From assembly GCF_003856975.1 (NCBI RefSeq), contig NZ_CP033107.1, positions 3,534,001-3,598,000 of the forward strand: DNA of 64,000 nt, in the 5' to 3' direction. Origin of the DNA: Plantibacter sp. PA-3-X8. Its GTDB lineage: Bacteria > Actinomycetota > Actinomycetes > Actinomycetales > Microbacteriaceae. Below, piece by piece: positions 8,675 to 17,926 of this stretch. Position 1 is the stretch's first letter; every line of letters starts with the position of its first letter. A program made the translations under genes and the position numbers. A model generated the notes under the pieces. It was not told the DNA's origin and did not search any database. It saw only the letters and a program-made list of their open reading frames with translations.

Positions 8675-9874
8675 TCAGCCCTGGGTCGTCGCGAGGAAGA
8701 GGGTCCCGGTCCCGGAGAAGCGCAGTTCCGCCTCGTCGGGCGTGATGAAGGCGTAGCCACCTCGAGCGAGCTCCACCGACGAGGTGGCTCCGGTGATCCG
8801 CACCGAACCGTCGGTCACGATCGCGATGCCGGGTCCGGGGAGGTGGAACGAGGGATCCTGCTCGGACGGCTCTGCGGGCAGATCCACCCGCAGCAGCTCG
8901 AAGTCCGGCACGTCCGGGACGAAGAGGCTGCGTCCCCCACCCAGGTCCGTCGGGGTCAGCCACGGCACCGGCCGCGGCTCGAACTCCAGGACCTCGAGCA
9001 GCTCGGGCACGTCGACGTGCTTCGGCGTGAGCCCGCCGCGCAGGACGTTGTCGCTCGCGGCCATGAGCTCGACGCCGATCCCCCTGAGGTAGGCGTGGAT
9101 GTTGCCGGCGGGGAGGTAGAGCGCTTCGCCGGCTCGCAACGTGACGAGGTTGAGGAGCAGGGCGACCGCGATGCCGGGATCGCCCGGATACTCCTCCGCG
9201 AGCCGCCCGACCAGGGCCCGCTCGGCGTCGAATGCACCCGACCCGGGAGCCGCGGCGGACGCGACGAGGGCGTCGAGCAGCCCGCCGGGGAGCTGTTCGA
9301 GCAGGATCCGCACGGTGTCGCGGAGCCCGTCGGGGGCGGCCAGCATCCCGCGGAGCATGGTGATGCGCGCTGCCGCAGCCGGATCGGGTGCCGAGGCCAC
9401 CAGGTCGACGAGCAGCGCATCGGTCGCGGCGAGCTCGCGGAACCCGCAGAGCGCCTCGAAGCCGTCCCGGAGCGCGACGATGAGTTCCGGCTTGTGGAGC
9501 GCGTCCTTGTAGTTGCGGTGCGGAGCGTCGAGCGGCACCCCGCGTTCGTTCTCGGCGGCGAAGCCCGCGGCGGCCCGGTCCAGGTCGGGGTGGGCCTGCA
9601 GCGAGAGCGGATGGGCCGCTGCGAGGACCTTGAGGAGGAACGGCAGCGAGCCGCGCCCGCCGAGCGCGGCGGGATCGGCGGCGAGCCAACGTTCGAGGTC
9701 GGCGTGTCCCCCCACCGTCGATGGATCCGCGATCGGCGTCGGGGCCCCGGGGTGTGCGCCGAGCCAGAGTTCCGCCTCCGGACGTCCCGAGGGCTCGGAC
9801 CCGAGCACCTCCGCGATCGCCGTCGACGACCCCCACGCGTAGTCACGAGGAGTGGCACGGAGCGGCACGAACAT
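8675..9874 (-). CDS. manA: Mannose-6-phosphate isomerase, class I
   Basis: A 399-residue cupin-fold isomerase interconverting fructose-6-phosphate and mannose-6-phosphate in the cytoplasm. Metal-site landmarks are visible: QAHPD (Q93, H95), HKPE (E130) and the later PAGNIHAYLRG. Length is usual for the family. It supplies mannose-6-phosphate, which ManB and ManC (not in this window) convert to GDP-mannose, the substrate of the gmd gene at 30194-31225. The start is the ATG at 9874, with AAAGGG upstream. An upstream ORF extension of 45 residues has no family similarity. Clustering with whiB, DUF3499 and sahH is typical of Actinobacteria. Confidence 0.92.
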   Translation of the reverse strand: MFVPLRATPRDYAWGSSTAIAEVLGSEPSGRPEAELWLGAHPGAPTPIADPSTVGGHADLERWLAADPAALGGRGSLPFLLKVLAAAHPLSLQAHPDLDRAAAGFAAENERGVPLDAPHRNYKDALHKPELIVALRDGFEALCGFRELAATDALLVDLVASAPDPAAAARITMLRGMLAAPDGLRDTVRILLEQLPGGLLDALVASAAAPGSGAFDAERALVGRLAEEYPGDPGIAVALLLNLVTLRAGEALYLPAGNIHAYLRGIGVELMAASDNVLRGGLTPKHVDVPELLEVLEFEPRPVPWLTPTDLGGGRSLFVPDVPDFELLRVDLPAEPSEQDPSFHLPGPGIAIVTDGSVRITGATSSVELARGGYAFITPDEAELRFSGTGTLFLATTQG

Positions 9875-10055
9875 GGTGGGGCCCTTTCGACGGACGAGGG
9901 TGACGCGCCAGCCGGACCCTGGGGCCGCTTGGCGTCGTCCTACAAGCCGTGCGACGCGGTCGCCCGGCACCGTGCACCAAACTACCAAGCCGTTGTCCGC
10001 GCCGAGCACACCTGCCTAGGCTGGCCGGGACGCCGATCCGGCGCCAGCGGACGCA

Positions 10056-11249
10056 ATGGAGCAACGGACCATGATCTTCGAACCCCTCGCCAGCGACTTC
10101 TACGGCTTCGAGAGCCTCCTGACGGCTCCCGAGCAGGAGGCCATCGCCCGCCTCCGAGCCTGGGCCGAGACCGAGGCGAAGCCGATCGTGAACGAGTACT
10201 GGGAGCGAGCCGAGTTCCCGAAGCACCTCATCACCCCGCTCCTCGAGCTCGACGTCGCCCGGTGGGCCTGGCCGGAGACGACGCCGTTCGAGAACAGCGC
10301 CGTGTTCCGCGGCCTCGCCTCGATGGAGCTCTCCCGGATCGACGCGTCGATCTCCACCTTCGTCGGCGTGCAGGACGGTCTCACCATGGGGTCGATCAGT
10401 GAGTGCGGCTCGCAGGAGCAGCAGGACGAGTGGCTCCCGAAGCTCGCCTCGGGCGAGGTCCTCGGTGCGTTCGGCCTCACCGAGCCGCAGTCGGGGTCGG
10501 ACAGCGCACAGGGGCTCCGCACCACGGCCACGAGGGACGGCGACGACTGGATCCTGTCCGGCTCGAAACGGTGGATCGGCAACGCGACCTTCAGCGACAT
10601 CACGATCATCTGGGCGAAGGACACGGCCGACGGTCAGGTGAAGGGCTTCATCGTGCCGACCGACTCCCCCGGCTACTCCGCGACCAAGATCGAGGGCAAG
10701 ATCAGCCTGCGCATGGTGCAGAACGCCGACATCACCCTCGAAAATGTCCGGGTCCCCGAGCGCCTCCGGCTGCAGCACGCGAACTCCTTCCGCGACACGG
10801 CGAAGGTCCTGCGGCTCACCCGCGCCGGCGTCGCCTGGTCGAGTGTCGGCGTCGCTGTCGGCGCGTACGAGGCGGCGGTCGCCTACGCCAAGGAGCGCGT
10901 GCAGTTCGGCAAGCCGATCGCGGGCCACCAGCTGATCCAGGACCTCCTCTCGAAGTGCCTCGGGAACATCACGGCATCGATGGCGATGTGCGTCCGGGTC
11001 TCGCAGATGCTCGACGAGGGCACCCAGCGCGACGAGCACTCCGCGCTCGCCAAGGCGTTCTGCACCGCGCGGATGCGCGAGACGGTCGCCTGGGCACGGG
11101 AGATCATGGGTGGGAACGGCATCGTGCTGGACTACCACGCCGCCCGGTTCTTCGCGGATGCCGAAGCCCTCTACAGCTATGAGGGCACGCGGGAGATGAA
11201 CGCGCTCATCGTCGGGCGGGCCATCACCGGCACCGCGGCGTTCGTCTGA
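10056..11249 (+). CDS. Acyl-CoA dehydrogenase family protein (glutaryl-CoA dehydrogenase-like)
   Basis: A 397-residue flavoenzyme of the acyl-CoA dehydrogenase fold: the N-terminal helical domain, then AFGLTEPQSGSD (FAD/substrate loop), RWIGNATFSDI, and the C-terminal helical domain with YAKERVQFGKPI and MGGNGI. The catalytic base is the Glu of SYEGTREMN (about residue 376), the position used in most family members. The pattern RMVQNADITLENVRVPE and the overall sequence resemble glutaryl-CoA dehydrogenases; the actual acyl substrate is not certain. The start could be the ATG at 10056 or 10071; GGAG stands about 10 bases before the second. It is unrelated in function to the polysaccharide genes downstream. 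Confidence 0.85.
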   Translation: MEQRTMIFEPLASDFYGFESLLTAPEQEAIARLRAWAETEAKPIVNEYWERAEFPKHLITPLLELDVARWAWPETTPFENSAVFRGLASMELSRIDASISTFVGVQDGLTMGSISECGSQEQQDEWLPKLASGEVLGAFGLTEPQSGSDSAQGLRTTATRDGDDWILSGSKRWIGNATFSDITIIWAKDTADGQVKGFIVPTDSPGYSATKIEGKISLRMVQNADITLENVRVPERLRLQHANSFRDTAKVLRLTRAGVAWSSVGVAVGAYEAAVAYAKERVQFGKPIAGHQLIQDLLSKCLGNITASMAMCVRVSQMLDEGTQRDEHSALAKAFCTARMRETVAWAREIMGGNGIVLDYHAARFFADAEALYSYEGTREMNALIVGRAITGTAAFV

Positions 11250-11290
11250 CCACCGGGCCGGACCAGGGCCTCGGTGCCGGCCGCAGCCGC

Positions 11291-11296
11291 TACCCT
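11291..11296 (+). promoter_or_regulatory. -10-like hexamer before the first O-antigen-ligase-like gene
   Basis: TACCCT ends 9 bases before the ATG at 11306, again without a convincing ribosome-binding site. The spacing allows a leader of only a few bases. Confidence 0.35.
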
Positions 11297-11305
11297 GGGG
11301 GCACG

Positions 11306-12733
11306 ATGCTGTCCACCGAACCCGCCCCGCCCCGCCCGCCGGCAGCGCTGACGACACGCGCGCTCGTCGTCAGACACGTCGCCGTGTTCGCGACGTTCGC
11401 AGTTCTCGCCGGGACGTTCTGGACGAACCTCTTCACCATCTGGGGCTACACGGCGGTGGCACTCGTCTCAGGTGGTGCCGCGCTCGCGTGCCTGATGGTC
11501 GTCCGCCCGAAGTGGCGGCGCACCCGGGTGCCGTGGTCGCTCGTCGGCTACGGGGTGCTGTCGATCGTCTCGCTCGCCTGGTCCGCCTACCCGAGCGGCA
11601 CAGCCGCGACCCTGCTCGGTGCGGCGCTCTGCACCATCCTCGGAGTGACCCTCGCCGGCTGCTTCACCTGGCCCGAGGTCATCCGGGTCCTCGGACGTGC
11701 CGTGACGTGGGTGCTGTCACTCTCCCTCCTCTTCGAGTTCGTCGTCGCGGCGATCATCCGGCACCCGGTGCTCCCCAACTTCTACGCCGGTGACGCGGCG
11801 GACCCGCCGTTGCTCGACTACTGGTCGCGGGACCTCCTGTTCTCCGGAGGACGCATCCAGGGCATCTCGGGGAACGCCAACCTCCTCGCCGTGGTGGCGC
11901 TGCTCGGGATCATCGTCTTCGGGCTTCGGCTGGCGGCGCGGCGCGACGAGCCCGGCGCAGCCAGGCTGGCCGGCCCCGAACGTCGCTGGACCCTGCTCAT
12001 CCGCCTCGGTCTCTCCGTCGTGATGTTCCTCCTGAGCTTCTCGACCACCATCCTGCTCGCCGCCGTGGTGACGGCGGTGGTGCTCGCCGCCGCACTGGCG
12101 ATCCGTCGGGCACCTCGCCCGGAGGCGAGGACACCGGTGTACCTCGGCTTCCTCGGCATCGGGGTCGTCGGCGCGGTGGGAGCGGTCGTCTTCCGGACGC
12201 AGCTCCTCGGCCTCCTCGGGAAGAGCCCGGACCTCACCGGTCGACTCGACATCTGGGCGACCGTGTGGCGCCTCATCGAACAGCGACCGGTCTTCGGTTG
12301 GGGCTTCTCGAGCCCGTGGGCACCGTGGGAGCCGCTCTTCACCGACCTCGTCATCCGACGCGGCGTCCGACAGCTCCAGGCGCACAACGCCTGGCTCGAC
12401 GTCTGGTTCCAACTCGGCGTCGTCGGCCTCGTGCTCTTCGCCGCGGTCGTCCTGTCCATGTTGACGCGCACCTGGTTCCTGGCCGTCGACCGTCCACGCG
12501 TCGACCTCGACGCACGGCGGCCGTACACGGCCCTCTCGCTCGCCCCCGTCCTCATCGCGGTCTCCCTCGTCGTGCAGTCGGTCGCGGAGAGTCGGTTGCT
12601 CATCGAATCCGGCTGGGTCCTCCTGGTGCTCCTCGTCGTGAAGACGAAGCAGGAACCCGCCTGGCCGATCCCCGCCGTCGCGACCTCGGCCGACCTCGCA
12701 CCCACGCACCGGCGCGACGTCGTCGGCGGATGA
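11306..12733 (+). CDS. O-antigen ligase/polymerase-like membrane protein
   Basis: A 475-residue protein with about 11 hydrophobic helices. It carries the O-antigen ligase family signature in the large periplasm-side loop: GRIQGISGNANLLA, then LTGRLDIWATVWRLIEQRPVFGWGF and later LQAHNAWLDVWFQLG. Such proteins (WaaL/Wzy superfamily) polymerise or transfer lipid-linked glycans on the outer face of the membrane. In a Gram-positive-type actinobacterium a polymerase role is more likely than ligation to lipid A. The ATG at 11306 follows a TACCCT hexamer. The next gene is a paralogue starting 8 bases after this one ends, so the two are co-transcribed. Confidence 0.85.
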   Translation: MLSTEPAPPRPPAALTTRALVVRHVAVFATFAVLAGTFWTNLFTIWGYTAVALVSGGAALACLMVVRPKWRRTRVPWSLVGYGVLSIVSLAWSAYPSGTAATLLGAALCTILGVTLAGCFTWPEVIRVLGRAVTWVLSLSLLFEFVVAAIIRHPVLPNFYAGDAADPPLLDYWSRDLLFSGGRIQGISGNANLLAVVALLGIIVFGLRLAARRDEPGAARLAGPERRWTLLIRLGLSVVMFLLSFSTTILLAAVVTAVVLAAALAIRRAPRPEARTPVYLGFLGIGVVGAVGAVVFRTQLLGLLGKSPDLTGRLDIWATVWRLIEQRPVFGWGFSSPWAPWEPLFTDLVIRRGVRQLQAHNAWLDVWFQLGVVGLVLFAAVVLSMLTRTWFLAVDRPRVDLDARRPYTALSLAPVLIAVSLVVQSVAESRLLIESGWVLLVLLVVKTKQEPAWPIPAVATSADLAPTHRRDVVGG

Positions 12734-12740
12734 GCCCGGC

Positions 12741-14018
12741 GTGAGACCGGCGGACTTCGACGCGTTCTCCGTCGCCGCACGCGTCCTCTCGTCAGCGCCG
12801 CTGGCCGCCGCGTTCGCCACCATCGCCGTCGCGACCGCCTTCGGCGAGCACCTCGTCACGAGCCTGATCGGTGTCGCCGGTTTCAGCGCGATGCTCGTCG
12901 GCCTCACGACGATCGGCACGGGCATCCTCCTCGCACGCCTCCCCATCATCGAGTGGCGTGGCCTCCTGCCGATCTCGGTCCTGCTGTTGCTCGCCTGGAG
13001 CGCGGTGTCGGTGGTGTGGAGCGCCACGCCCCTCGCGACCCTACCCGCCATCGGCGGGCAGCTCGCGTGGGCCTTCATCGCCATCGTGATCGCGCTGACC
13101 CGCGACACCATCCAGATCGTCCGGGCGACGGGCACCGCCTTCCGCGCACTCCTCGGCACGTCCCTGGCGCTCGAGGTCGTGAGCGGCGTCCTCATCGACA
13201 CCCCGCTGCCGTTCCTCGGGATCAGCGGGAACCTCGCCTTCGGCGGCCCCTTGGAAGGGGTCTTCGGAACCCGGAGCGCCCTCGGCATCGCAGCCCTGCT
13301 CGGTCTCGTCACCTTCGTCGTCGAGTGGCGGACCCGTTCCGTGCGGCACGGGGTGACGATCGGGTCCATCGCCCTCGCCATCGGGCTCATCCTCGGCACG
13401 CGCTCGCCGAGCGTCGCACTCCTCGCCGCGGCCCTCGGCATCGCGACCGCCGTGCTCTACGTCTTCAGGCAACTCCGACCGGAACTCCGCCGCACCTGGC
13501 AGTTCGTCCTCCTCACCGTCCTCGCGCTCGTCGGCCTGGTCGGGTACCTCCTCCGATCCGAGGTGTTCCGCGTCCTCGGTCTCGGGCTCGAGATCGAGCA
13601 ACGCTACGCGCTCTGGCAGGAGACCCTGAGACGACTGGCCCCGAGCGAACTCAACGGCTGGGGGTGGACGGGCGGCTGGGTCTCCGATGCGGTCCCGTAC
13701 CGGTTCATCGACGCGAGCCTCGGCCGCACGAACGACTCGGCGTTGAACGCCTACCTGGACGTGTACCTGCAGCTCGGACTGATCGGGCTCGCCCTGTTCC
13801 TCCTCCTCGGCGGTCTGGCGCTCGTGCGGACCTGGCTCATCGCGACCAATCGGCGCAGCGTCGTGCACGTCTGGGCCGCGCTCATCGTCGTGACCCTGCT
13901 CGCATCGGGCGCTGCCGAGAGCAGCCTGCTGCTGAGCGGCGGCTGGCTGCTCCTCGTCGTCTGCGCGGTCATCGGTGCCGGCGGGCTGAGCTGGCGGCAC
14001 AAGCTCCCGGAACGCTGA
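12741..14018 (+). CDS. Second O-antigen ligase/polymerase-like membrane protein (tandem paralogue)
   Basis: A 425-residue multi-span protein aligned by eye with its upstream neighbour: FLGISGNLAFGGPLEGVFG corresponds to the GISGNAN segment, ALWQETLRRLAPSELNGWGW to the DIWATVWRLIEQRPVFGWGF segment, and ALNAYLDVYLQLGLIGLALF to the AHNAWLDVWFQLG segment. It starts at a GTG 8 bases after the upstream stop. A tandem pair suggests duplication followed by specialisation, for example a polymerase and a ligase, or two polymer types. It converges with the glycosylphosphotransferase gene at 14041, 22 bases away. Confidence 0.85.
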   Translation: MRPADFDAFSVAARVLSSAPLAAAFATIAVATAFGEHLVTSLIGVAGFSAMLVGLTTIGTGILLARLPIIEWRGLLPISVLLLLAWSAVSVVWSATPLATLPAIGGQLAWAFIAIVIALTRDTIQIVRATGTAFRALLGTSLALEVVSGVLIDTPLPFLGISGNLAFGGPLEGVFGTRSALGIAALLGLVTFVVEWRTRSVRHGVTIGSIALAIGLILGTRSPSVALLAAALGIATAVLYVFRQLRPELRRTWQFVLLTVLALVGLVGYLLRSEVFRVLGLGLEIEQRYALWQETLRRLAPSELNGWGWTGGWVSDAVPYRFIDASLGRTNDSALNAYLDVYLQLGLIGLALFLLLGGLALVRTWLIATNRRSVVHVWAALIVVTLLASGAAESSLLLSGGWLLLVVCAVIGAGGLSWRHKLPER

Positions 14019-14040
14019 ACCCGGCCCGAGCGGCGCCGGA

Positions 14041-15486
14041 TCACCGTGCATCGGTTCCCGGGACGACGACCGCCCGCACCGTCTGCGCGAGGATCTTCAG
14101 GTCGATCGCGGCCGACCGGTTCTCCACGTAGTACAGGTCGAGATCGACGGAGTCGTCCCAGGAGAGGTTGGACCGCCCGCTCACCTGCCACAGTCCGCTC
14201 ATACCCGGCTTGACCAGGAGGCGTCGCTGGGCAAGCAGGTCGTAGCGTTCGACCTCCCACCCACGGTGAGGCCGCGGGCCGACGAGGCTCATCGAACCGC
14301 CCAGGACGTTCAACAGCTGCGGGAGCTCGTCGAGCGAGTACTTCCGGAGGATCCGTCCGATCGGCGTCACGAGCGGGTTGTCCGGAACCTTCGAGAGCAG
14401 TTCGTCCGCATGCTGCTGCCTGGCGAGGGCTGCTCCGGTGTCGGCGTCTGCGGCCATCGAGCGGAACTTCAGGATCTGGAAGGGGCGGCCGCGCAGGCCG
14501 ACGCGCTCCTGCCGGTACAGCACGGTCCCCCGACTCGTCGTCTTCACCGCGAGCGCGACCACGAGCATGACCGGGGCCAGGAGCAGGAGCAGCGTCGCGG
14601 AACCGATGACGTCGAACGCCCGCTTCGCCGCCGCCTCGAGCCGGGACAGCTCCAGGTGGTCGACGTGGATGAGTGGGATACCGGCCACCGCCTGCAGGTA
14701 CAGGCGGGTCGAGGCCACACCCGTGAGCGTCGGCGCGATGATGAACTTCACCCCGCGCTCGCTGAGGTCCCAACCGAGGCGGCGGAGCTCGGCGGGGGTG
14801 AGTTCGACGGGGCCGACGAGCATCACCGTGTCCGCTTCGACCTCCTCGGCGGCGTCGACGATCGAGGGTCGCCCGGTGAGGACGGGGGCACCCACGATGC
14901 GGTCATCGTCGACGATGCCCGGGGTCGCGACGCCTACCACCCGATGCCCTGCCCAGTCGCCCCGGCGCATGCGCTCGGCGACATGCACCGCCTGGTCGCG
15001 GTCCCCCACGAGCAGCGTGCGGTAGACGAGTGCGCTTCCGCGTCGCCGCGCACGGAGGTGTCGACGGGCGCCCCAGCGGACCGCCAGCAGGAGGGCGACT
15101 CCGAGCGGCATGGCGGTGAGCAGGAACCCGCGTCCGATCTCGAGCTTGAGGAGGTAGGACGCCATCGCCACCGTGCCGAAGACCGTCGTCGTCACGACCA
15201 CGACCCGTCGATACGGCGTCCAACCGTCCGCCAGGACCCGCGGGTGGCGCGATCGGGCCGCGGCCAGGGGCGACCACCACGCGACGGCGAGCGCGAGGGT
15301 GACCGCCGGGTATCCGAGGTGTAGGCGTCCGAACGGCCCCGCGACCTCCACGGTCCCGCGCCAGTACGCGTCCCACCACAGGAGCTGGGTCACGGTGAGC
15401 GCCAGGGTGACGGCCAGGAGGTCGAGGACGAGGACCATGCGCGAGCACCGTCGCTCCCAGCAGCGGCGGGCTTCGACGAAGGGCAT
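14041..15486 (-). CDS. Undecaprenyl-phosphate sugar phosphotransferase (exopolysaccharide initiating enzyme)
   Basis: A 481-residue polyprenyl glycosylphosphotransferase (WbaP/CpsE type). Four N-terminal helices (to about residue 130) and a nucleotide-sugar-dehydratase-like central domain (YRTLLVGDRDQAVHVAERMR) precede the catalytic C-terminal domain. Catalytic-domain motifs are KRAFDVIGSATLLLLLAPVM, ILKFRSM, RKYSLDELPQLLNVLGG, SLVGPRPH and KPGMSGLWQVSGRS. It transfers a sugar-1-phosphate from a UDP-sugar to undecaprenyl phosphate at the inner face of the membrane, the first committed step of polymer assembly. The ATG at 15486 is chosen because GGGAGG stands about 8 bases upstream. It is divergent from the pyruvyl transferase gene across an AT-rich promoter region (15595-15635). 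Confidence 0.92.
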   Translation of the reverse strand: MPFVEARRCWERRCSRMVLVLDLLAVTLALTVTQLLWWDAYWRGTVEVAGPFGRLHLGYPAVTLALAVAWWSPLAAARSRHPRVLADGWTPYRRVVVVTTTVFGTVAMASYLLKLEIGRGFLLTAMPLGVALLLAVRWGARRHLRARRRGSALVYRTLLVGDRDQAVHVAERMRRGDWAGHRVVGVATPGIVDDDRIVGAPVLTGRPSIVDAAEEVEADTVMLVGPVELTPAELRRLGWDLSERGVKFIIAPTLTGVASTRLYLQAVAGIPLIHVDHLELSRLEAAAKRAFDVIGSATLLLLLAPVMLVVALAVKTTSRGTVLYRQERVGLRGRPFQILKFRSMAADADTGAALARQQHADELLSKVPDNPLVTPIGRILRKYSLDELPQLLNVLGGSMSLVGPRPHRGWEVERYDLLAQRRLLVKPGMSGLWQVSGRSNLSWDDSVDLDLYYVENRSAAIDLKILAQTVRAVVVPGTDAR

Positions 15487-15671
15487 GACGGTGGCCTCCC
15501 TGGGGATGTTCTGGTGTGCATCGGATCGAGCAGCGGCGCGCACGGGTCGCGGCGGGCGAGGTCGATCGCCGGAGCGCGAGACGACCCGGCGACAATCGAG
15601 CATAATGTATTCGACCAACTGAAGTATCCGATTCCAGCACAGCGCTCGGTGTCGATCCGGACGGAGTACCC

Positions 15672-16592
15672 ATGCCCTACCTCGAGACCATGCGACAGCG
15701 CACCGAAGCCTCCTTCGTCGAGCTGCATCGCGGTGTCACCGAACTCCACTACACACAGTTCCCCGATCACCGGAACTCGGGCGACTCGGCCATCGCGCTC
15801 GGACAGGCCAGGTTCTGGCGCGCACACGACATCGCGGTCCGCACCACCTCGAGCGCCGGCAGCATGCCGGAGCGGGTCCGGGACTCGTCGATCCCGGTCC
15901 TCATCCAGGGCGGCGGCAATCTCGGAGGCCTCTACCCGGTGCTGAGCGAGGCTCGCTACGAACTCGCAGAGCGTCTCCCGGTCGACACGTTGCTCATCCA
16001 GGCACCGCAGTCGGTCGTGTTCCCCGCGGATGCAGACCGCCGGGCGTTCTCCCGACGGTTCGCCGCCCGGCCCAAGCTGCGGGTCGCCGTCCGCGACCAG
16101 ACCTCCTACGACCTCCTCCGCGACGAGGTCGACGACCTCAGCCTCTCGCCGGACGCGGTGCACCTCCTCGGCCCGATCAGCGCCCCCGAACCGACCCAGC
16201 GGCGCATCGTCATCGCCCGGACCGACGGCGAGAGCGCGGGTGGGCTCGTGGGCTCCGAGAGCGCCGACTGGCCGGCCGACCCGTTGGACCTCCGGGCGCA
16301 CGAGTGGCTCGGCTGGCGGGCGGCGAAGCACCCGGTGTTGAAACCCCTCATGGAGCGCGACCATGCCGCGTGGATGCGGCGAGCCGAACGTCGATTCGAC
16401 GCCGCCGTCCGGCTGATCGGCCGCGGCGAGGTGGTCGTCACCGATCGCCTCCACGCCATGCTCATCGGGCTGCAGATGGGCCGCCGGGTCGTCGCGCTCG
16501 ACAACAACAACCGCAAGCTGTCGAACTACGCGGAGACCTGGTTCGGTGACCTCCAGCCGAGGTTGCGCTTCGAGCACACGATCCGTCCGTGA
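15672..16592 (+). CDS. Polysaccharide pyruvyl transferase family protein
   Basis: A 306-residue soluble protein with the family landmarks HRNSGDSAIALGQARFW, VLIQGGGNLGGLYP and the C-terminal VVTDRLHAMLIGLQMG. It transfers pyruvate from phosphoenolpyruvate onto a sugar as a ketal and so adds negative charge to the polymer. Pyruvylated glycans are known ligands for cell-surface anchoring domains in other Gram-positive bacteria. GGAG lies about 7 bases before the ATG at 15672. A CATAAT hexamer at 15601-15606 may serve as -10. The next gene overlaps by 4 bases, so the two are translationally coupled. Confidence 0.9.
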   Translation: MPYLETMRQRTEASFVELHRGVTELHYTQFPDHRNSGDSAIALGQARFWRAHDIAVRTTSSAGSMPERVRDSSIPVLIQGGGNLGGLYPVLSEARYELAERLPVDTLLIQAPQSVVFPADADRRAFSRRFAARPKLRVAVRDQTSYDLLRDEVDDLSLSPDAVHLLGPISAPEPTQRRIVIARTDGESAGGLVGSESADWPADPLDLRAHEWLGWRAAKHPVLKPLMERDHAAWMRRAERRFDAAVRLIGRGEVVVTDRLHAMLIGLQMGRRVVALDNNNRKLSNYAETWFGDLQPRLRFEHTIRP

Positions 16593-17926
16593 CCTCCGGG
16601 CAGCCTTCCGCGCACCTGACGCGGCGGGACGCGGCCAGAGCCCGCGCGGAGGCCGGCGCCCACCGTGCCGTGCGGCGCCGGCAGCTGACGCGACGGACGC
16701 CCGTTATCGGCGGGCGGGAACGTGACCGCCCGCTCGTCGGCGGTTCGCTCCTCATGATCGCCTCGCTCCTCGCGCTCGCATGGGTGGCAGCCGACCAACC
16801 AGGACTGCCCGGGCACTTCGCGAACGACGAGGGCACGATCATCAGCGTGAACCGGGGGACGTTCACCGAGGCCGACTCGTCGTTCCAGCTCATCGCCGCG
16901 GTCTACCGCTGGATGGGCCTGGCCGAGCTGCCGACGCTCGCCGCCCTCGTCGGTGTCGCGAGCTACCTGCTCGTCCTGACGGTGGCGATCTCACGCACTC
17001 GGACGACGACGGCCGAGTGGGTGGACTGGGCCATCATCATCAGCTGCGTCGCGCTCGCCGCCGTCTACCACGGCGCGTACACGAAGGACCTGCTGACCGT
17101 GGGCGCGGTACTCGCCCTCATCGCCCACCGCGGACGAGGTCTGTCGGCCGAGCTGGTGCCGGTGGTCGCGATGCTGCTGTACGCCCAGGGCTTCCGCACG
17201 TACTGGTTCCTCGTGGCCGGCCTCTACCTCGCGCTCCGTCTCGCGCTGCGGGCGCGGCGCGGCTGGACGGCCACCGTGGCGGTCGTCCTCGTGCTCTACG
17301 CCGGGCTCTCCGTCGTCTTCCCGCTGATCGTCGGTGTCGACCTCGACCATTACCGCCTGACGGTGAACGAGCACCGCTCCGCGGAATCGGTCAACACCCT
17401 GATCGTGCAGTTCTTCCCCGGTGCCGGCCCCGTGTCCGGGTTCGTCAACAGTGTCCTCACCTTCGCCTCGTTCATCATCCCGATCCCCCTGATGCTCCGC
17501 GGCGGGGCGATCTACCTCGTCGTGGCGCTCGTCCTGCTCGCCATCTGGGGATCACTCATCGCCGCGATCGGGTCGGCGAGGTTCCGAGCACCCTGCGGCT
17601 CGTCGGTCCTCACGGCGTTCCAGAACCGGTTGTTCGCGGCGATCCTCGCGTTCCTGATCGTGCAGTCGATCTTCGAGCCGGACTACGGCTCGTTCCTCCG
17701 GCATCTCACACCGATGCTGATCGTCGCCGTGTGCCTCCTCCTGAGCCTGCGGCCCGGAGCGGCGGGAGCCTCAGCCCGGTGGGGGCCGCCATCCGCCGCA
17801 TCCCGAGGGGGTCAGCGACCCGTGGACACGACGGATGCTGCCGCGACGCGCACGTCGGCCGCGACGCGCGCCCAGGAGAACGGACCCGCTGCAGCGAGCA
17901 CACCGGCCGCGGAGAGCGCCTGGTAA
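16589..17926 (+). CDS. Polytopic membrane protein, probable polysaccharide polymerase
   Basis: A 445-residue protein with about 10 hydrophobic helices from residue 50 to 390, a basic N-terminal tail, and an Ala/Thr-rich C-terminal tail. The topology and the segments HFANDEGTIISVNRGTF and FEPDYGSFLRHLTPML resemble EpsG/Wzy-like polymerases. There is no diagnostic motif, so this is a moderate call. The GTG start overlaps the pyruvyl transferase stop codon (GTGA). The last 38 codons overlap the 3' end of the convergent GT4 gene by 115 bases, an unusually long sense-antisense overlap. Confidence 0.65.
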   Translation: MTSGQPSAHLTRRDAARARAEAGAHRAVRRRQLTRRTPVIGGRERDRPLVGGSLLMIASLLALAWVAADQPGLPGHFANDEGTIISVNRGTFTEADSSFQLIAAVYRWMGLAELPTLAALVGVASYLLVLTVAISRTRTTTAEWVDWAIIISCVALAAVYHGAYTKDLLTVGAVLALIAHRGRGLSAELVPVVAMLLYAQGFRTYWFLVAGLYLALRLALRARRGWTATVAVVLVLYAGLSVVFPLIVGVDLDHYRLTVNEHRSAESVNTLIVQFFPGAGPVSGFVNSVLTFASFIIPIPLMLRGGAIYLVVALVLLAIWGSLIAAIGSARFRAPCGSSVLTAFQNRLFAAILAFLIVQSIFEPDYGSFLRHLTPMLIVAVCLLLSLRPGAAGASARWGPPSAASRGGQRPVDTTDAAATRTSAATRAQENGPAAASTPAAESAW

